Origin: CAG-1138 sp964495385
GTDB taxonomy: Bacteria > Bacillota > Clostridia > Christensenellales > CAG-917
DNA: 64,000 nt
NCBI GenBank assembly: GCA_964495385.1
Contig: CAZBVO010000005.1
Span: 22,268 to 86,267, forward strand
Direction: 5' to 3'
Shown: positions 28,153 to 39,304 of the stretch, one piece after another
Layout: each line of letters starts with the position of its first letter
How positions within the stretch are numbered: position 1 is the stretch's first letter
Notes under the pieces: generated by a model
Database searches by the model: none
The model's input: the letters and a program-made list of their open reading frames with translations, nothing else
What the model was told of the DNA's origin: nothing
Made by a program: the position numbers and the translations under genes

Positions 28153-28965
28153 TTATTTTATGACGGTTTTGCCTGTTGCGGCATCTTGAAAAATCATCCA
28201 AAATCCGTCGCCGAACTTTTGCGAAAGGTCGGCAGGAATCCAGCTTACGATATCGGCTATTTCTGCCGGAGGCTTGACTTTGTAGGTGCCGCTTACGCCG
28301 TAGCAGACGTACCTGACTTCGTCTAAGTCGTAAACCAGCCCGACAACGTAAAAACTGTTTTTCGTGTTGACTCTGATCCACTTGCTGTTAGGGATAAGGT
28401 CGGCAGGTTCGTCGTCTGCGGGGTAGCACACAAACATTTCGTCAAGTTGCGGTTTTATGGATTGATAAAAATTTTGACCGTCAAATGCTTCCGGTTCGGA
28501 AAAGGGGCGAACGTTTTCGTTTGACAAAACGCCGCAATCGGTTTTGTCGGAATTTGTTTCGGTCGGCTCGTCGGGCAGGGTGATTTTTTGCTCGGCGTCG
28601 GAAGGTGCGGTTTCTTTCGGGAGGGGTGTGCCCGAGTCGGTTTTTTGCAAATGGCAGTATTCGTCCAACAGCGAAAAACAACTTATTGCTCCGTGCCCCG
28701 AACTTCCGTAATAAAGCGGCTTGTTTTTGCTCACAACCAAACAAAGGGCATTGTCGGGATCGAAGTCCTCAAGCGGAATTATGTTTTTTCCGCCGACGAC
28801 GCTGTAGTGGCAAAGGGTGTCGCATTTTAGGAGCAACGTTGCGTCGGTTGCTTCGTCGGGCAGTGTTACGTCGAGCATCGTCGAGCGTGTATTGCGAGTA
28901 AATTTTGCGGCAACGGGTGCGACGTTTGACGCTACCGAGCGCAAAATGATTATTTTTCTGTTCAT
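28153..28965 (-). CDS. Uncharacterised protein, 270 aa
   Basis: Family not recognised by name. It has three parts. Residues 1-110 form a beta-rich domain beginning MNRKIIIL and containing 'YYGSSGHGAISCFSLLDEY'. Residues about 115-165 are a low-complexity acidic/Pro/Thr linker. Residues 170-270 form a compact domain with 'WIRVN..NSFYVVGLVYD', 'VCYGVSG', 'WIPADL' and 'GFWMIFQDA'. The C-terminal domain looks conserved, with many aromatic residues and a YVVGL/VCYGV pattern that I believe recurs in Clostridia. There is no signal peptide or membrane segment. GGAGG precedes the ATG. It is a single-gene unit between two terminators. Confidence 0.75.
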   Translation of the reverse strand: MNRKIIILRSVASNVAPVAAKFTRNTRSTMLDVTLPDEATDATLLLKCDTLCHYSVVGGKNIIPLEDFDPDNALCLVVSKNKPLYYGSSGHGAISCFSLLDEYCHLQKTDSGTPLPKETAPSDAEQKITLPDEPTETNSDKTDCGVLSNENVRPFSEPEAFDGQNFYQSIKPQLDEMFVCYPADDEPADLIPNSKWIRVNTKNSFYVVGLVYDLDEVRYVCYGVSGTYKVKPPAEIADIVSWIPADLSQKFGDGFWMIFQDAATGKTVIK

Positions 28966-29007
28966 ATCGTCCTCCGCTTAAATTGTATGGCGCGGATCGG
29001 CAAAATA

Positions 29008-29033
29008 TGAAAAGCCGCCCGAATCGGACGGCT
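29008..29033 (-). terminator. Terminator of the rqcP-ispDF unit
   Basis: On the minus strand AGCCGTCC-5 nt-GGGCGGCT is followed by TTTTC, just after the ispDF stop. Confidence 0.7.
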
Positions 29034-29039
29034 GTTTGT

Positions 29040-30131
29040 TTAAATCGAGGTCAACAGCACCGAAGCCGTTGCGGCAATCGCGTTCCCGTCGCCGATGTCT
29101 CCGACCTTTTCGTTGGTGGTGGCGGAAATGCCTATTTGAAGAGGGTCGATATTCAACAATTCGGCCACTTTATCTTTCATTTCGTCGATGTAATCGGCGA
29201 GTTTCGGTTTTTCGGCAATTATCGATATTGTAGCGTTTACAACCCGAAAACCTGCTTTCCATACCTCGCCGAGAGCAATTTTAAGCAGGTCGCCGCTGTA
29301 AACTCCCTCGTATCGGGCATCGGTTGTAGGGAAGTAGTGTCCGATGTCCATAAGTCCTGCCGCAGTCAAAGCGGCATCTGCGAGTGCATGGAGAGGGGCA
29401 TCTGCGTCGCTGTGTCCGTCAAGGCCCATCGAATAAGGGATTTCCATGCCGCAAAGCATCAATTTTCTGCCCGGAACCAGCCTGTGAACGTCGTATCCAA
29501 CCCCCGAGCGGAAGCAAGGTATGTCGCCGGGATAGGTGATTTTTATGTTTTTGGCGTCCCCGTCCACAAGGGCGACGTTGCCGTGCTCGAGATAGAACAA
29601 AGAGGCATCGTCGGTGGCAATTCGGCCGTGCGAATAGGCAGTTTTAAGCTTTTCGGTCACAAAACCTTGCGGCGTTTGGACAGTGCGAACTATGCTTCTG
29701 TCGACGGGTTTTCCGTCTGCACGGACAAGGCTGTCGGACAAAGGAAGGCACGGAACGCCGCTGCCTTTTTCTTCAACCGAGCACATTACGTCGGTTATGA
29801 GTTGCCTCGTAACGTAAGGCCTCGCCCCGTCGTGAATCAAAACGTATTTTGAGTTGCACAGCGAAAGTGCGGCGTTTACGCTGTCGGTTCTGGTGTCGCC
29901 GCCCGCAACTGTTTTCAGTCGCACGTCGAAGCCGTCGAAAAGGGCGGCAAATTCGTCGAGCCGAGATTTGTCGACAACCAAAAAAATGTTTGCCACGTTT
30001 TCAAAACGGGTGAACGGCAGAACGGAGGACTGCAACACCGTCAGTCCCGACGGAAGCGTTGCGGTGAGTTTATCTTTTTTAAAGCGGTCGCTTTTGCCTG
30101 CGGCCGCAATTATGACGTCAAAGTTATTCAT
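29040..30131 (-). CDS. ispDF: Bifunctional IspD/IspF (MEP isoprenoid pathway)
   Basis: 363 aa fusion of 2-C-methyl-D-erythritol 4-phosphate cytidylyltransferase and 2-C-methyl-D-erythritol 2,4-cyclodiphosphate synthase. The IspD part (1 to about 205) has 'IIAAAGKSDRFKKDK', 'VLIHDGARPYV' and 'TVQTPQGF'. The IspF part starts at about 207 with 'GVGYDVHRL' and contains 'DGHSDADAPLHALADA' and 'DIGHYFPTTD', the zinc and active-site segments. The fusion skips steps in order because IspE lies between them. The start codon overlaps the end of rqcP by 8 nt. Confidence 0.95.
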   Translation of the reverse strand: MNNFDVIIAAAGKSDRFKKDKLTATLPSGLTVLQSSVLPFTRFENVANIFLVVDKSRLDEFAALFDGFDVRLKTVAGGDTRTDSVNAALSLCNSKYVLIHDGARPYVTRQLITDVMCSVEEKGSGVPCLPLSDSLVRADGKPVDRSIVRTVQTPQGFVTEKLKTAYSHGRIATDDASLFYLEHGNVALVDGDAKNIKITYPGDIPCFRSGVGYDVHRLVPGRKLMLCGMEIPYSMGLDGHSDADAPLHALADAALTAAGLMDIGHYFPTTDARYEGVYSGDLLKIALGEVWKAGFRVVNATISIIAEKPKLADYIDEMKDKVAELLNIDPLQIGISATTNEKVGDIGDGNAIAATASVLLTSI

Positions 30132-30369
30132 TTATTATGCGGTACAAGCCGTCGGCTTCTTCTTTGCGAACGGTGTCCTTAACCTCCAATACTTCAAATT
30201 TCAAACATCCGCCGCCGAAGCCTACCTCGACAACGTCGCCGACCTTGACTTCTTTTGACGGTTTTACGCTTTTGCCGTTTATGGAAATACGCCCCGAGTC
30301 GCAGGCATCGGAAGCCACGCTGCGGCGTTTTATGACTCGTGAAACTTTAAGAAATTTGTCGATTCTCAC
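30124..30369 (-). CDS. rqcP: S4-domain RNA-binding protein RqcP
   Basis: 81 aa, a stand-alone S4 RNA-binding domain ('MRIDKFLKVSRVIKRRSVA...GRISINGKSVKPSKEVKVGD'). It corresponds to YabO/RqcP, which with RqcH adds alanine tails to peptides on stalled 50S subunits in Firmicutes. The start is GTG, with GAGAGGTAA upstream, and this start gives the exact family N-terminus. It overlaps ispDF downstream. Confidence 0.9.
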   Translation of the reverse strand: MRIDKFLKVSRVIKRRSVASDACDSGRISINGKSVKPSKEVKVGDVVEVGFGGGCLKFEVLEVKDTVRKEEADGLYRIINE

Positions 30370-30427
30370 CGTATTTTACCTCTCGGAAAAATTTTTTCGT
30401 AAAATGCAAAAAGCCACCCTCAATTGC

Positions 30428-30456
30428 TTGACTTTTCCATATTTTAGCACTAAAAT
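30428..30456 (+). promoter_or_regulatory. rpoBC promoter
   Basis: TTGACT at 30428-30433 and TAAAAT at 30451-30456 with a 17-nt spacer. A second possible -10 (TATAAT) lies at about 30474. The start point leaves an untranslated leader of about 170 nt before rpoB. Confidence 0.8.
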
Positions 30457-30462
30457 AGATAA

Positions 30463-30632
30463 ATGCCATTTAATATAATGCGTAGTGCGCCCTATGCGGA
30501 TAGGGTAAGGGGACATTTGCGCCCGACGAATTTTTTCGTCTGAAGCCATTATACATTGAATTCGGGCAAATTACAACGAAATTTTAAGCATTTTTGTGCG
30601 TTAGATTTAATTTTTTTGAAGGAGCGTGAAAC
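30463..30632 (+). promoter_or_regulatory. Structured 5' leader of rpoB
   Basis: The leader holds a hairpin CCCTAT-GCGG-ATAGGG (30490-30505), a second hairpin GACGAA-TTTT-TTCGTC (30525-30540) and a direct repeat of TGCGCCC (30486-30492 and 30518-30524). No U-tract follows the second stem, so simple termination is unlikely. It ends with an AAGGAG ribosome binding site. I do not recognise a described leader family. Confidence 0.45.
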
Positions 30633-33600
30633 ATGTCGCAACAAAGAATTCATAAGGAAATGTACGGCACCACCGAGAGGATGACCTTCTCTAAAATCAA
30701 GGACGTTCTCCCGATTCCGTATCTTATCGAAGTTCAAAAAGATTCCTACAAAACTTTCATTGAAACGGGCATTAAGGAGGTCTTCGAAGACTATTCTCCT
30801 ATCCGCGATTTCAGCGACCGTATGGAACTCCGTTTTCTGGACTACTCGCTGGACCCTGTTCCGAAGTATTCCGTCAAAGAATGCAAAAACCGTGACACCA
30901 CTTATTCGGTGGGCCTGAGGGTTAGAGTGCAACTCGTCAACCTCGAAACGGGCTCGATCGTCGAAGACAACGTGTTTATGGGCGATTTGCCTTTGATGAC
31001 CGAAAGCGGCAGCTTTGTCATTAACGGTGCCGAGCGCGTTATCGTCAGCCAGTTGGTCAGAAGCCCGGGCGTCTATTTCGGTGCAGAACCGGACAAAAAC
31101 GGTGTACCTCGTTATGCGGGTACGGTTATTCCTAACCGCGGCGCATGGCTTGAATTCGAAACCGATGCCAACAACGTTTTGTGGGTTCACGTCGACCGCA
31201 CCCGTAAAATAACCGCAACCACTTTGCTTAGGGCTTTGGGTTGGGGCAAAGACGAAGAAATCATCGCTCTCTTTGGCGACGAACCTATTTTGCAAGACAC
31301 CATTGCAAAGGATCCTATCGAATCCAGAAACCTCGAAAGAGGTCAAATCGACCTGTTCCGCCGTCTGCGTCCGGGCGAAGTTCCTACCGGCGAAGGTGCC
31401 AAAATCCTTATCGAAAACACCTTCTTCGATTCTCGCCGTTACGACGTAAGCAAGGTGGGCCGCTACAAGTTTAACAAAAAACTCGGCATTGCCAACCGCA
31501 TCGAAGGTTACCGCGCCGCAGAAGACGTAGTAAGCCCGCTTACCGGCGAAATCCTTATCGAAAAAGGTCAATACATCACCCGTCAGATGGCTGAAGAAGT
31601 TCAGCGCAACGCGGTGAACGTCGTTATGCTTAAAAAGGAAATGAACGACGACGGAAAAGCCTTTAAGGTTATCGGCAACAACACTGTTGACCTCGCCGCT
31701 TTCGTCGATTGCAATCCTAAAGACCTCGGCATCACCGAGTACGTTTACTATCCTGCTTTGAAAGTTATTCTCGACAGCGTCGAAGACAATGCCGAACGCA
31801 TCAACGTTATCAAGCAGAACGTTCACGAACTTGTCAAAAAGCACATCACCCGTGACGACATCGTAGCAACCGTAAGCTACAACCTCGGTCTTACTTACGG
31901 CATCGGCGACATCGACAACATCGACCACCTTGCAAACCGCCGCGTACGCTCCGTCGGCGAACTTTTGCAAAACCAATTCCGCATCGGTATCAGCCGTTTG
32001 GAAAGGGTTATCAAGGAAAGAATGAGCATTGCTCAGGAAGACAAGGAAATCAACCCTCGTTATCTCATCAACATTCGTCCGGTAACCAGCGCAATTAAAG
32101 AATTTTTCGGCAGCAGCCAATTGTCGCAGTTTATGGATCAGCCGAACCCTATTGCCGAACTTACGCACAAACGTAAACTGTCCGCATTGGGCCCTGGCGG
32201 TTTGTCTCGTGAAAGAGCAGGCCTCGAAGTCCGCGACGTTCACCACACTCACTACGGCAGAATGTGCCCTATCGAAACGCCTGAAGGCCAAAACATCGGT
32301 CTTATCACGTCGTTGTCGTCTTACGCACGCGTAAATGAATATGGATTTATAGAGTCTCCGTACAGAAAGGTAGATAAAGCTACGGGCATCGTTACCGATC
32401 ACGTCGATTATTTGCCGGCAGACGTCGAAGACAGATATATCGTTGCTCAGGCAAACGAACCGTTGGACGACGAAGGTCACTTTGTCAACAGCCGTGTAAA
32501 CTGCCGCTTCATCGGCAACGAATACAAGAAAGGTTGGAAAGAACCGGTAGATAAAATCAAGGAAGTCGAAAGAGAAAGAGTCGATTACATGGACGTTTCT
32601 CCAAAACAGTTGATTTCCATTGCAACCGCACTTATTCCGTTCCTCGAGAACGACGATAACAAGCGTGCACTTATGGGTTCCAACATGCAACGTCAGGCAG
32701 TTCCTCTCATCAAGCCTACGGCTCCGATGATTGCCACCGGCGTCGAACACAGAATCGCTTACGATAGCGGCGTATGTCTCATCGCCAAAAACGGCGGCAC
32801 GGTTACATACGTTGATGCCGACCGCATCCTCGTGACTCGTCCGTCCGGCGACGTCGACACCTACGAAATGCACAAATTCCAGCGCAGCAACCAGTCCACC
32901 TGCATCAACCAGCGCCCGATAGTTTACAAGGGACAGTCTGTCAACGCAGGCGACATCTTGGCCGACGGTCACAGCTGCGATCACGGCGAACTCGCACTCG
33001 GCAGAAATATTCTTGTCGGCTTTATGAGCTGGGAAGGCTACAACTACGAGGACGCTATTCTTATCAGCGAAGAACTTGTTCGTGACGACGTTTTCACTTC
33101 CATTCACATCGAAGAATACGAAAGCGAAGCACGCGACACCAAGCTCGGTGAAGAAGTTATCACCAGAGATATCCCTAACCTTTCCGAAGAAGCGCTTAAA
33201 TATCTTGACGAAGACGGCATCATTATGGTTGGCGCAGAAGTTCACAGCGGCGACATTTTGGTCGGTAAAGTTACGCCTAAGGGCGAAACCGAACTCACTC
33301 CGGAAGAAAGATTGCTCCGTGCCATCTTCGGCGAAAAGGCAAGAGAAGTCAGAGACACTTCCCTCAGAGTACCTCACGGCGAAAGCGGCATCGTAGTGGA
33401 CGTTAAGGTGTTCACCAGAAAGAACAAAGACGAACTCGATCCGGGCGTCAACAAACAGGTCAGAGTTTACATCGCTCAAAAACGTAAAATCAGCGTAGGC
33501 GACAAGATGGCCGGACGTCACGGCAACAAGGGCGTTATTTCCAGAGTTCTTCCGAAGGAAGATATGCCGTTTATGGCCGACGGAACTCCGCTCCAAATCG

Positions 33601-34463
33601 TGCTCAACCCGTTGGGCGTTCCGTCCCGTATGAACATCGGACAGGTTTTGGAAGTTCACCTCGGACTCGTGTCCCGCTTGCTCGATTGGAAAGTTTGCAC
33701 GCCTGTATTCGACGGCGCAAACGAACAGGATATCAAACACTTGTTTGAAGAAAACGGCTTGCCTTCCGACGGTAAGATTCAACTTTACGACGGCAGAACC
33801 GGCGAACCGTTTGAAAACAAAGTTACGGTCGGCGTTATGTATATGCTTAAACTGCATCACCTCGTCGACGACAAGATTCACGCACGTTCGACAGGTCCGT
33901 ACAGCCTTGTTACGCAGCAGCCTTTGGGCGGTAAAGCGCAATTCGGCGGACAGCGTTTCGGCGAAATGGAAGTTTGGGCATTGGAAGCTTACGGTGCGGC
34001 AAACGTTTTGCAGGAAATTCTTACGGTCAAGTCCGACGACGTCGTGGGACGTGTAAAGAACTACGAATCCATCGTAAAAGGCGAAAACATCAACGAACCG
34101 GGCATTCCGGAAGCATTCAAAGTGCTTATTAAGGAAATGCAGAGCCTCGCTTTGGACGTCAAGGTTCTCACCGAAGATCACGACGAAGTTTCGTTGAGAG
34201 ATTTCGTGGACGACGACGAGCTGGCCGAAGCACCGCAATCGGCAATCCGTCCGAAGGACGAAGACAAAGAAGAAATCGATCCGAGCCAGTTCTTCAATTT
34301 CGGCACCGACGAAGAAGAGAAGAGCGACGACTTGTTTGCAAGCGGTTTGTTCGGAGCAAGCGATTTGTTTGACAACACCGACAGCGATTACGACGCAGAC
34401 ATCTTTGCGGATTTCGAAGTCACCAAGGCCCCTAACGAGCTCTTTGGTGACGACAACGACTAA
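30633..34463 (+). CDS. rpoB: RNA polymerase beta subunit
   Basis: 1,276 aa, full length. Core motifs are intact, including the rifampicin region 'GSSQLSQFMDQPNP...THKRKLSALGPGG' (about 493-521), 'RMCPIETPEGQNIGLI' and the C-terminal 'GGKAQFGGQRFGEMEVWALEAYGAA'. Lys515 replaces the near-universal Arg (E. coli 529). His512 and Ser517 (E. coli 526 and 531) are wild type. The last about 90 residues are an acidic Asp/Glu/Phe-rich tail. The canonical upstream neighbours rplJL are not next to it. A codon-usage patch rich in GTA, AAT and ATA lies at about 32331-32384. Confidence 0.98.
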   Translation: MSQQRIHKEMYGTTERMTFSKIKDVLPIPYLIEVQKDSYKTFIETGIKEVFEDYSPIRDFSDRMELRFLDYSLDPVPKYSVKECKNRDTTYSVGLRVRVQLVNLETGSIVEDNVFMGDLPLMTESGSFVINGAERVIVSQLVRSPGVYFGAEPDKNGVPRYAGTVIPNRGAWLEFETDANNVLWVHVDRTRKITATTLLRALGWGKDEEIIALFGDEPILQDTIAKDPIESRNLERGQIDLFRRLRPGEVPTGEGAKILIENTFFDSRRYDVSKVGRYKFNKKLGIANRIEGYRAAEDVVSPLTGEILIEKGQYITRQMAEEVQRNAVNVVMLKKEMNDDGKAFKVIGNNTVDLAAFVDCNPKDLGITEYVYYPALKVILDSVEDNAERINVIKQNVHELVKKHITRDDIVATVSYNLGLTYGIGDIDNIDHLANRRVRSVGELLQNQFRIGISRLERVIKERMSIAQEDKEINPRYLINIRPVTSAIKEFFGSSQLSQFMDQPNPIAELTHKRKLSALGPGGLSRERAGLEVRDVHHTHYGRMCPIETPEGQNIGLITSLSSYARVNEYGFIESPYRKVDKATGIVTDHVDYLPADVEDRYIVAQANEPLDDEGHFVNSRVNCRFIGNEYKKGWKEPVDKIKEVERERVDYMDVSPKQLISIATALIPFLENDDNKRALMGSNMQRQAVPLIKPTAPMIATGVEHRIAYDSGVCLIAKNGGTVTYVDADRILVTRPSGDVDTYEMHKFQRSNQSTCINQRPIVYKGQSVNAGDILADGHSCDHGELALGRNILVGFMSWEGYNYEDAILISEELVRDDVFTSIHIEEYESEARDTKLGEEVITRDIPNLSEEALKYLDEDGIIMVGAEVHSGDILVGKVTPKGETELTPEERLLRAIFGEKAREVRDTSLRVPHGESGIVVDVKVFTRKNKDELDPGVNKQVRVYIAQKRKISVGDKMAGRHGNKGVISRVLPKEDMPFMADGTPLQIVLNPLGVPSRMNIGQVLEVHLGLVSRLLDWKVCTPVFDGANEQDIKHLFEENGLPSDGKIQLYDGRTGEPFENKVTVGVMYMLKLHHLVDDKIHARSTGPYSLVTQQPLGGKAQFGGQRFGEMEVWALEAYGAANVLQEILTVKSDDVVGRVKNYESIVKGENINEPGIPEAFKVLIKEMQSLALDVKVLTEDHDEVSLRDFVDDDELAEAPQSAIRPKDEDKEEIDPSQFFNFGTDEEEKSDDLFASGLFGASDLFDNTDSDYDADIFADFEVTKAPNELFGDDND

Positions 34464-34486
34464 CGCGGACAGGAGGTTAAAATTTT

Positions 34487-38065
<3,579 letters not shown>

Positions 38066-38072
38066 AACTTTG

Positions 38073-38101
38073 CTCCCTGCAACCGAATCGCTTGCAGGGA
38101 G
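38073..38101 (+). terminator. Hairpin after rpoC without a U-tract
   Basis: A perfect 10-bp stem, CTCCCTGCAA with TTGCAGGGAG and a 9-nt loop, lies 7 nt past the rpoC stop. It is followed by ATTATAAC and not by T residues. It may be a leaky terminator, an mRNA 3' stabiliser or a processing site, so metK may receive read-through. Confidence 0.5.
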
Positions 38102-38125
38102 ATTATAACAATAGGTATTTACATT

Positions 38126-39295
38126 ATGACTAAAAAATTATTTACATCCGAAAGCATCACCGAAGGACATCCGGACAAGGTGTGCGACCAGATTGCCGAC
38201 GCAATTTTGGACGACATTATTTCAAAGGACAAAAACGCTCGCGTAGCTTGCGAGGTTTGCGCCACCACCGGACTTGTTTTGGTTATGGGCGAAATTTCCA
38301 CCACCGAATATTGCGACGTGACCGGCATTGCCAGAAAGGTTATCAAAGATATCGGCTACAACAGCAGCGAACTCGGATTTGACGGCAACACTTGCGCCGT
38401 CATCAGTGCAATAGACGAGCAGTCGGCAGATATCGCTCAGGGCGTCGATACCGCGCAGGAATTCGACGGCGACGAAGCGGACAAAATCGGTGCCGGCGAT
38501 CAGGGCATGATGTTTGGCTATGCCACCGACGAAACGGAAGAGCTTATGCCTCTTGCAATCGTGCTGGCTCATAAGATTACCAAAAAACTGACCGAGGTCA
38601 GAAAATCCGGCGAAATAAGCTATCTCAGGCCGGACGGAAAATCGCAGGTAACGGTCGAATACGACGACGGAGTGCCTACAAGGGTGGATGCCGTTGTAGT
38701 TTCGGCACAGCACAATCCGGACGTTACGCACGACCAAATCGAAAAAGACATAATCGAAAAAGTTGTGAAAGCGGCAATCCCAGCGGAGCTTTTGGACGAA
38801 AACACCAAGTTTTACATCAACCCGACGGGCAGATTCGTCAAAGGCGGCCCGCACGGCGACAGCGGCCTTACCGGACGCAAAATCATCGTCGACACCTACG
38901 GCGGCTATTGCGCTCACGGCGGCGGTGCGCTCAGCGGCAAAGATCCCACCAAAGTTGACAGAAGCGGACTTTATATGGCAAGATACGTTGCTAAAAACCT
39001 TGTTGCGGCAGGTGCTTGCAAAAAGTGCGAAATCGAAATCGCCTATGCGATCGGTCGTGCGCACCCTGTTTCGCTTACCGTTCAGAGCTTCGGTACTGGT
39101 GTAGTATCCGACGAGAAACTGGTTGAAATCGTCAAGAAAGTGTTTGATTTGAGGCCTTTGTCCATCATCAACAATCTCGACCTCAGACGCCCGATTTATC
39201 AGGCAACGTCCAACTACGGCCATTTGGGCAGAAAGGAATTCAGTTGGGAGAGAACGGACAAAACCGACGAAATAAAAAAACTTTTGGAGAACTGA
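38126..39295 (+). CDS. metK: S-adenosylmethionine synthetase
   Basis: 389 aa. Makes SAM from methionine and ATP. The N-terminus has 'TSESITEGHPDKVCDQIADA', the ATP-binding hexapeptide region 'GAGDQGMMFGYATDET' and the P-loop-like 'GGGALSGKDPTKVDRS'. The length is standard. No SAM riboswitch fits in the 60-nt gap to rpoC. The ribosome binding site is weak (AATAGG). It is co-directional with recD2, whose start lies 9 nt after the stop. Confidence 0.97.
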   Translation: MTKKLFTSESITEGHPDKVCDQIADAILDDIISKDKNARVACEVCATTGLVLVMGEISTTEYCDVTGIARKVIKDIGYNSSELGFDGNTCAVISAIDEQSADIAQGVDTAQEFDGDEADKIGAGDQGMMFGYATDETEELMPLAIVLAHKITKKLTEVRKSGEISYLRPDGKSQVTVEYDDGVPTRVDAVVVSAQHNPDVTHDQIEKDIIEKVVKAAIPAELLDENTKFYINPTGRFVKGGPHGDSGLTGRKIIVDTYGGYCAHGGGALSGKDPTKVDRSGLYMARYVAKNLVAAGACKKCEIEIAYAIGRAHPVSLTVQSFGTGVVSDEKLVEIVKKVFDLRPLSIINNLDLRRPIYQATSNYGHLGRKEFSWERTDKTDEIKKLLEN

Positions 39296-39304
39296 CAAAG
39301 GTTA

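Noticed and set aside
38066..38125. SAM riboswitch in front of metK
   Set aside because: The gap is 60 nt and holds one simple hairpin without a SAM-I or SAM-II core or U-tract.
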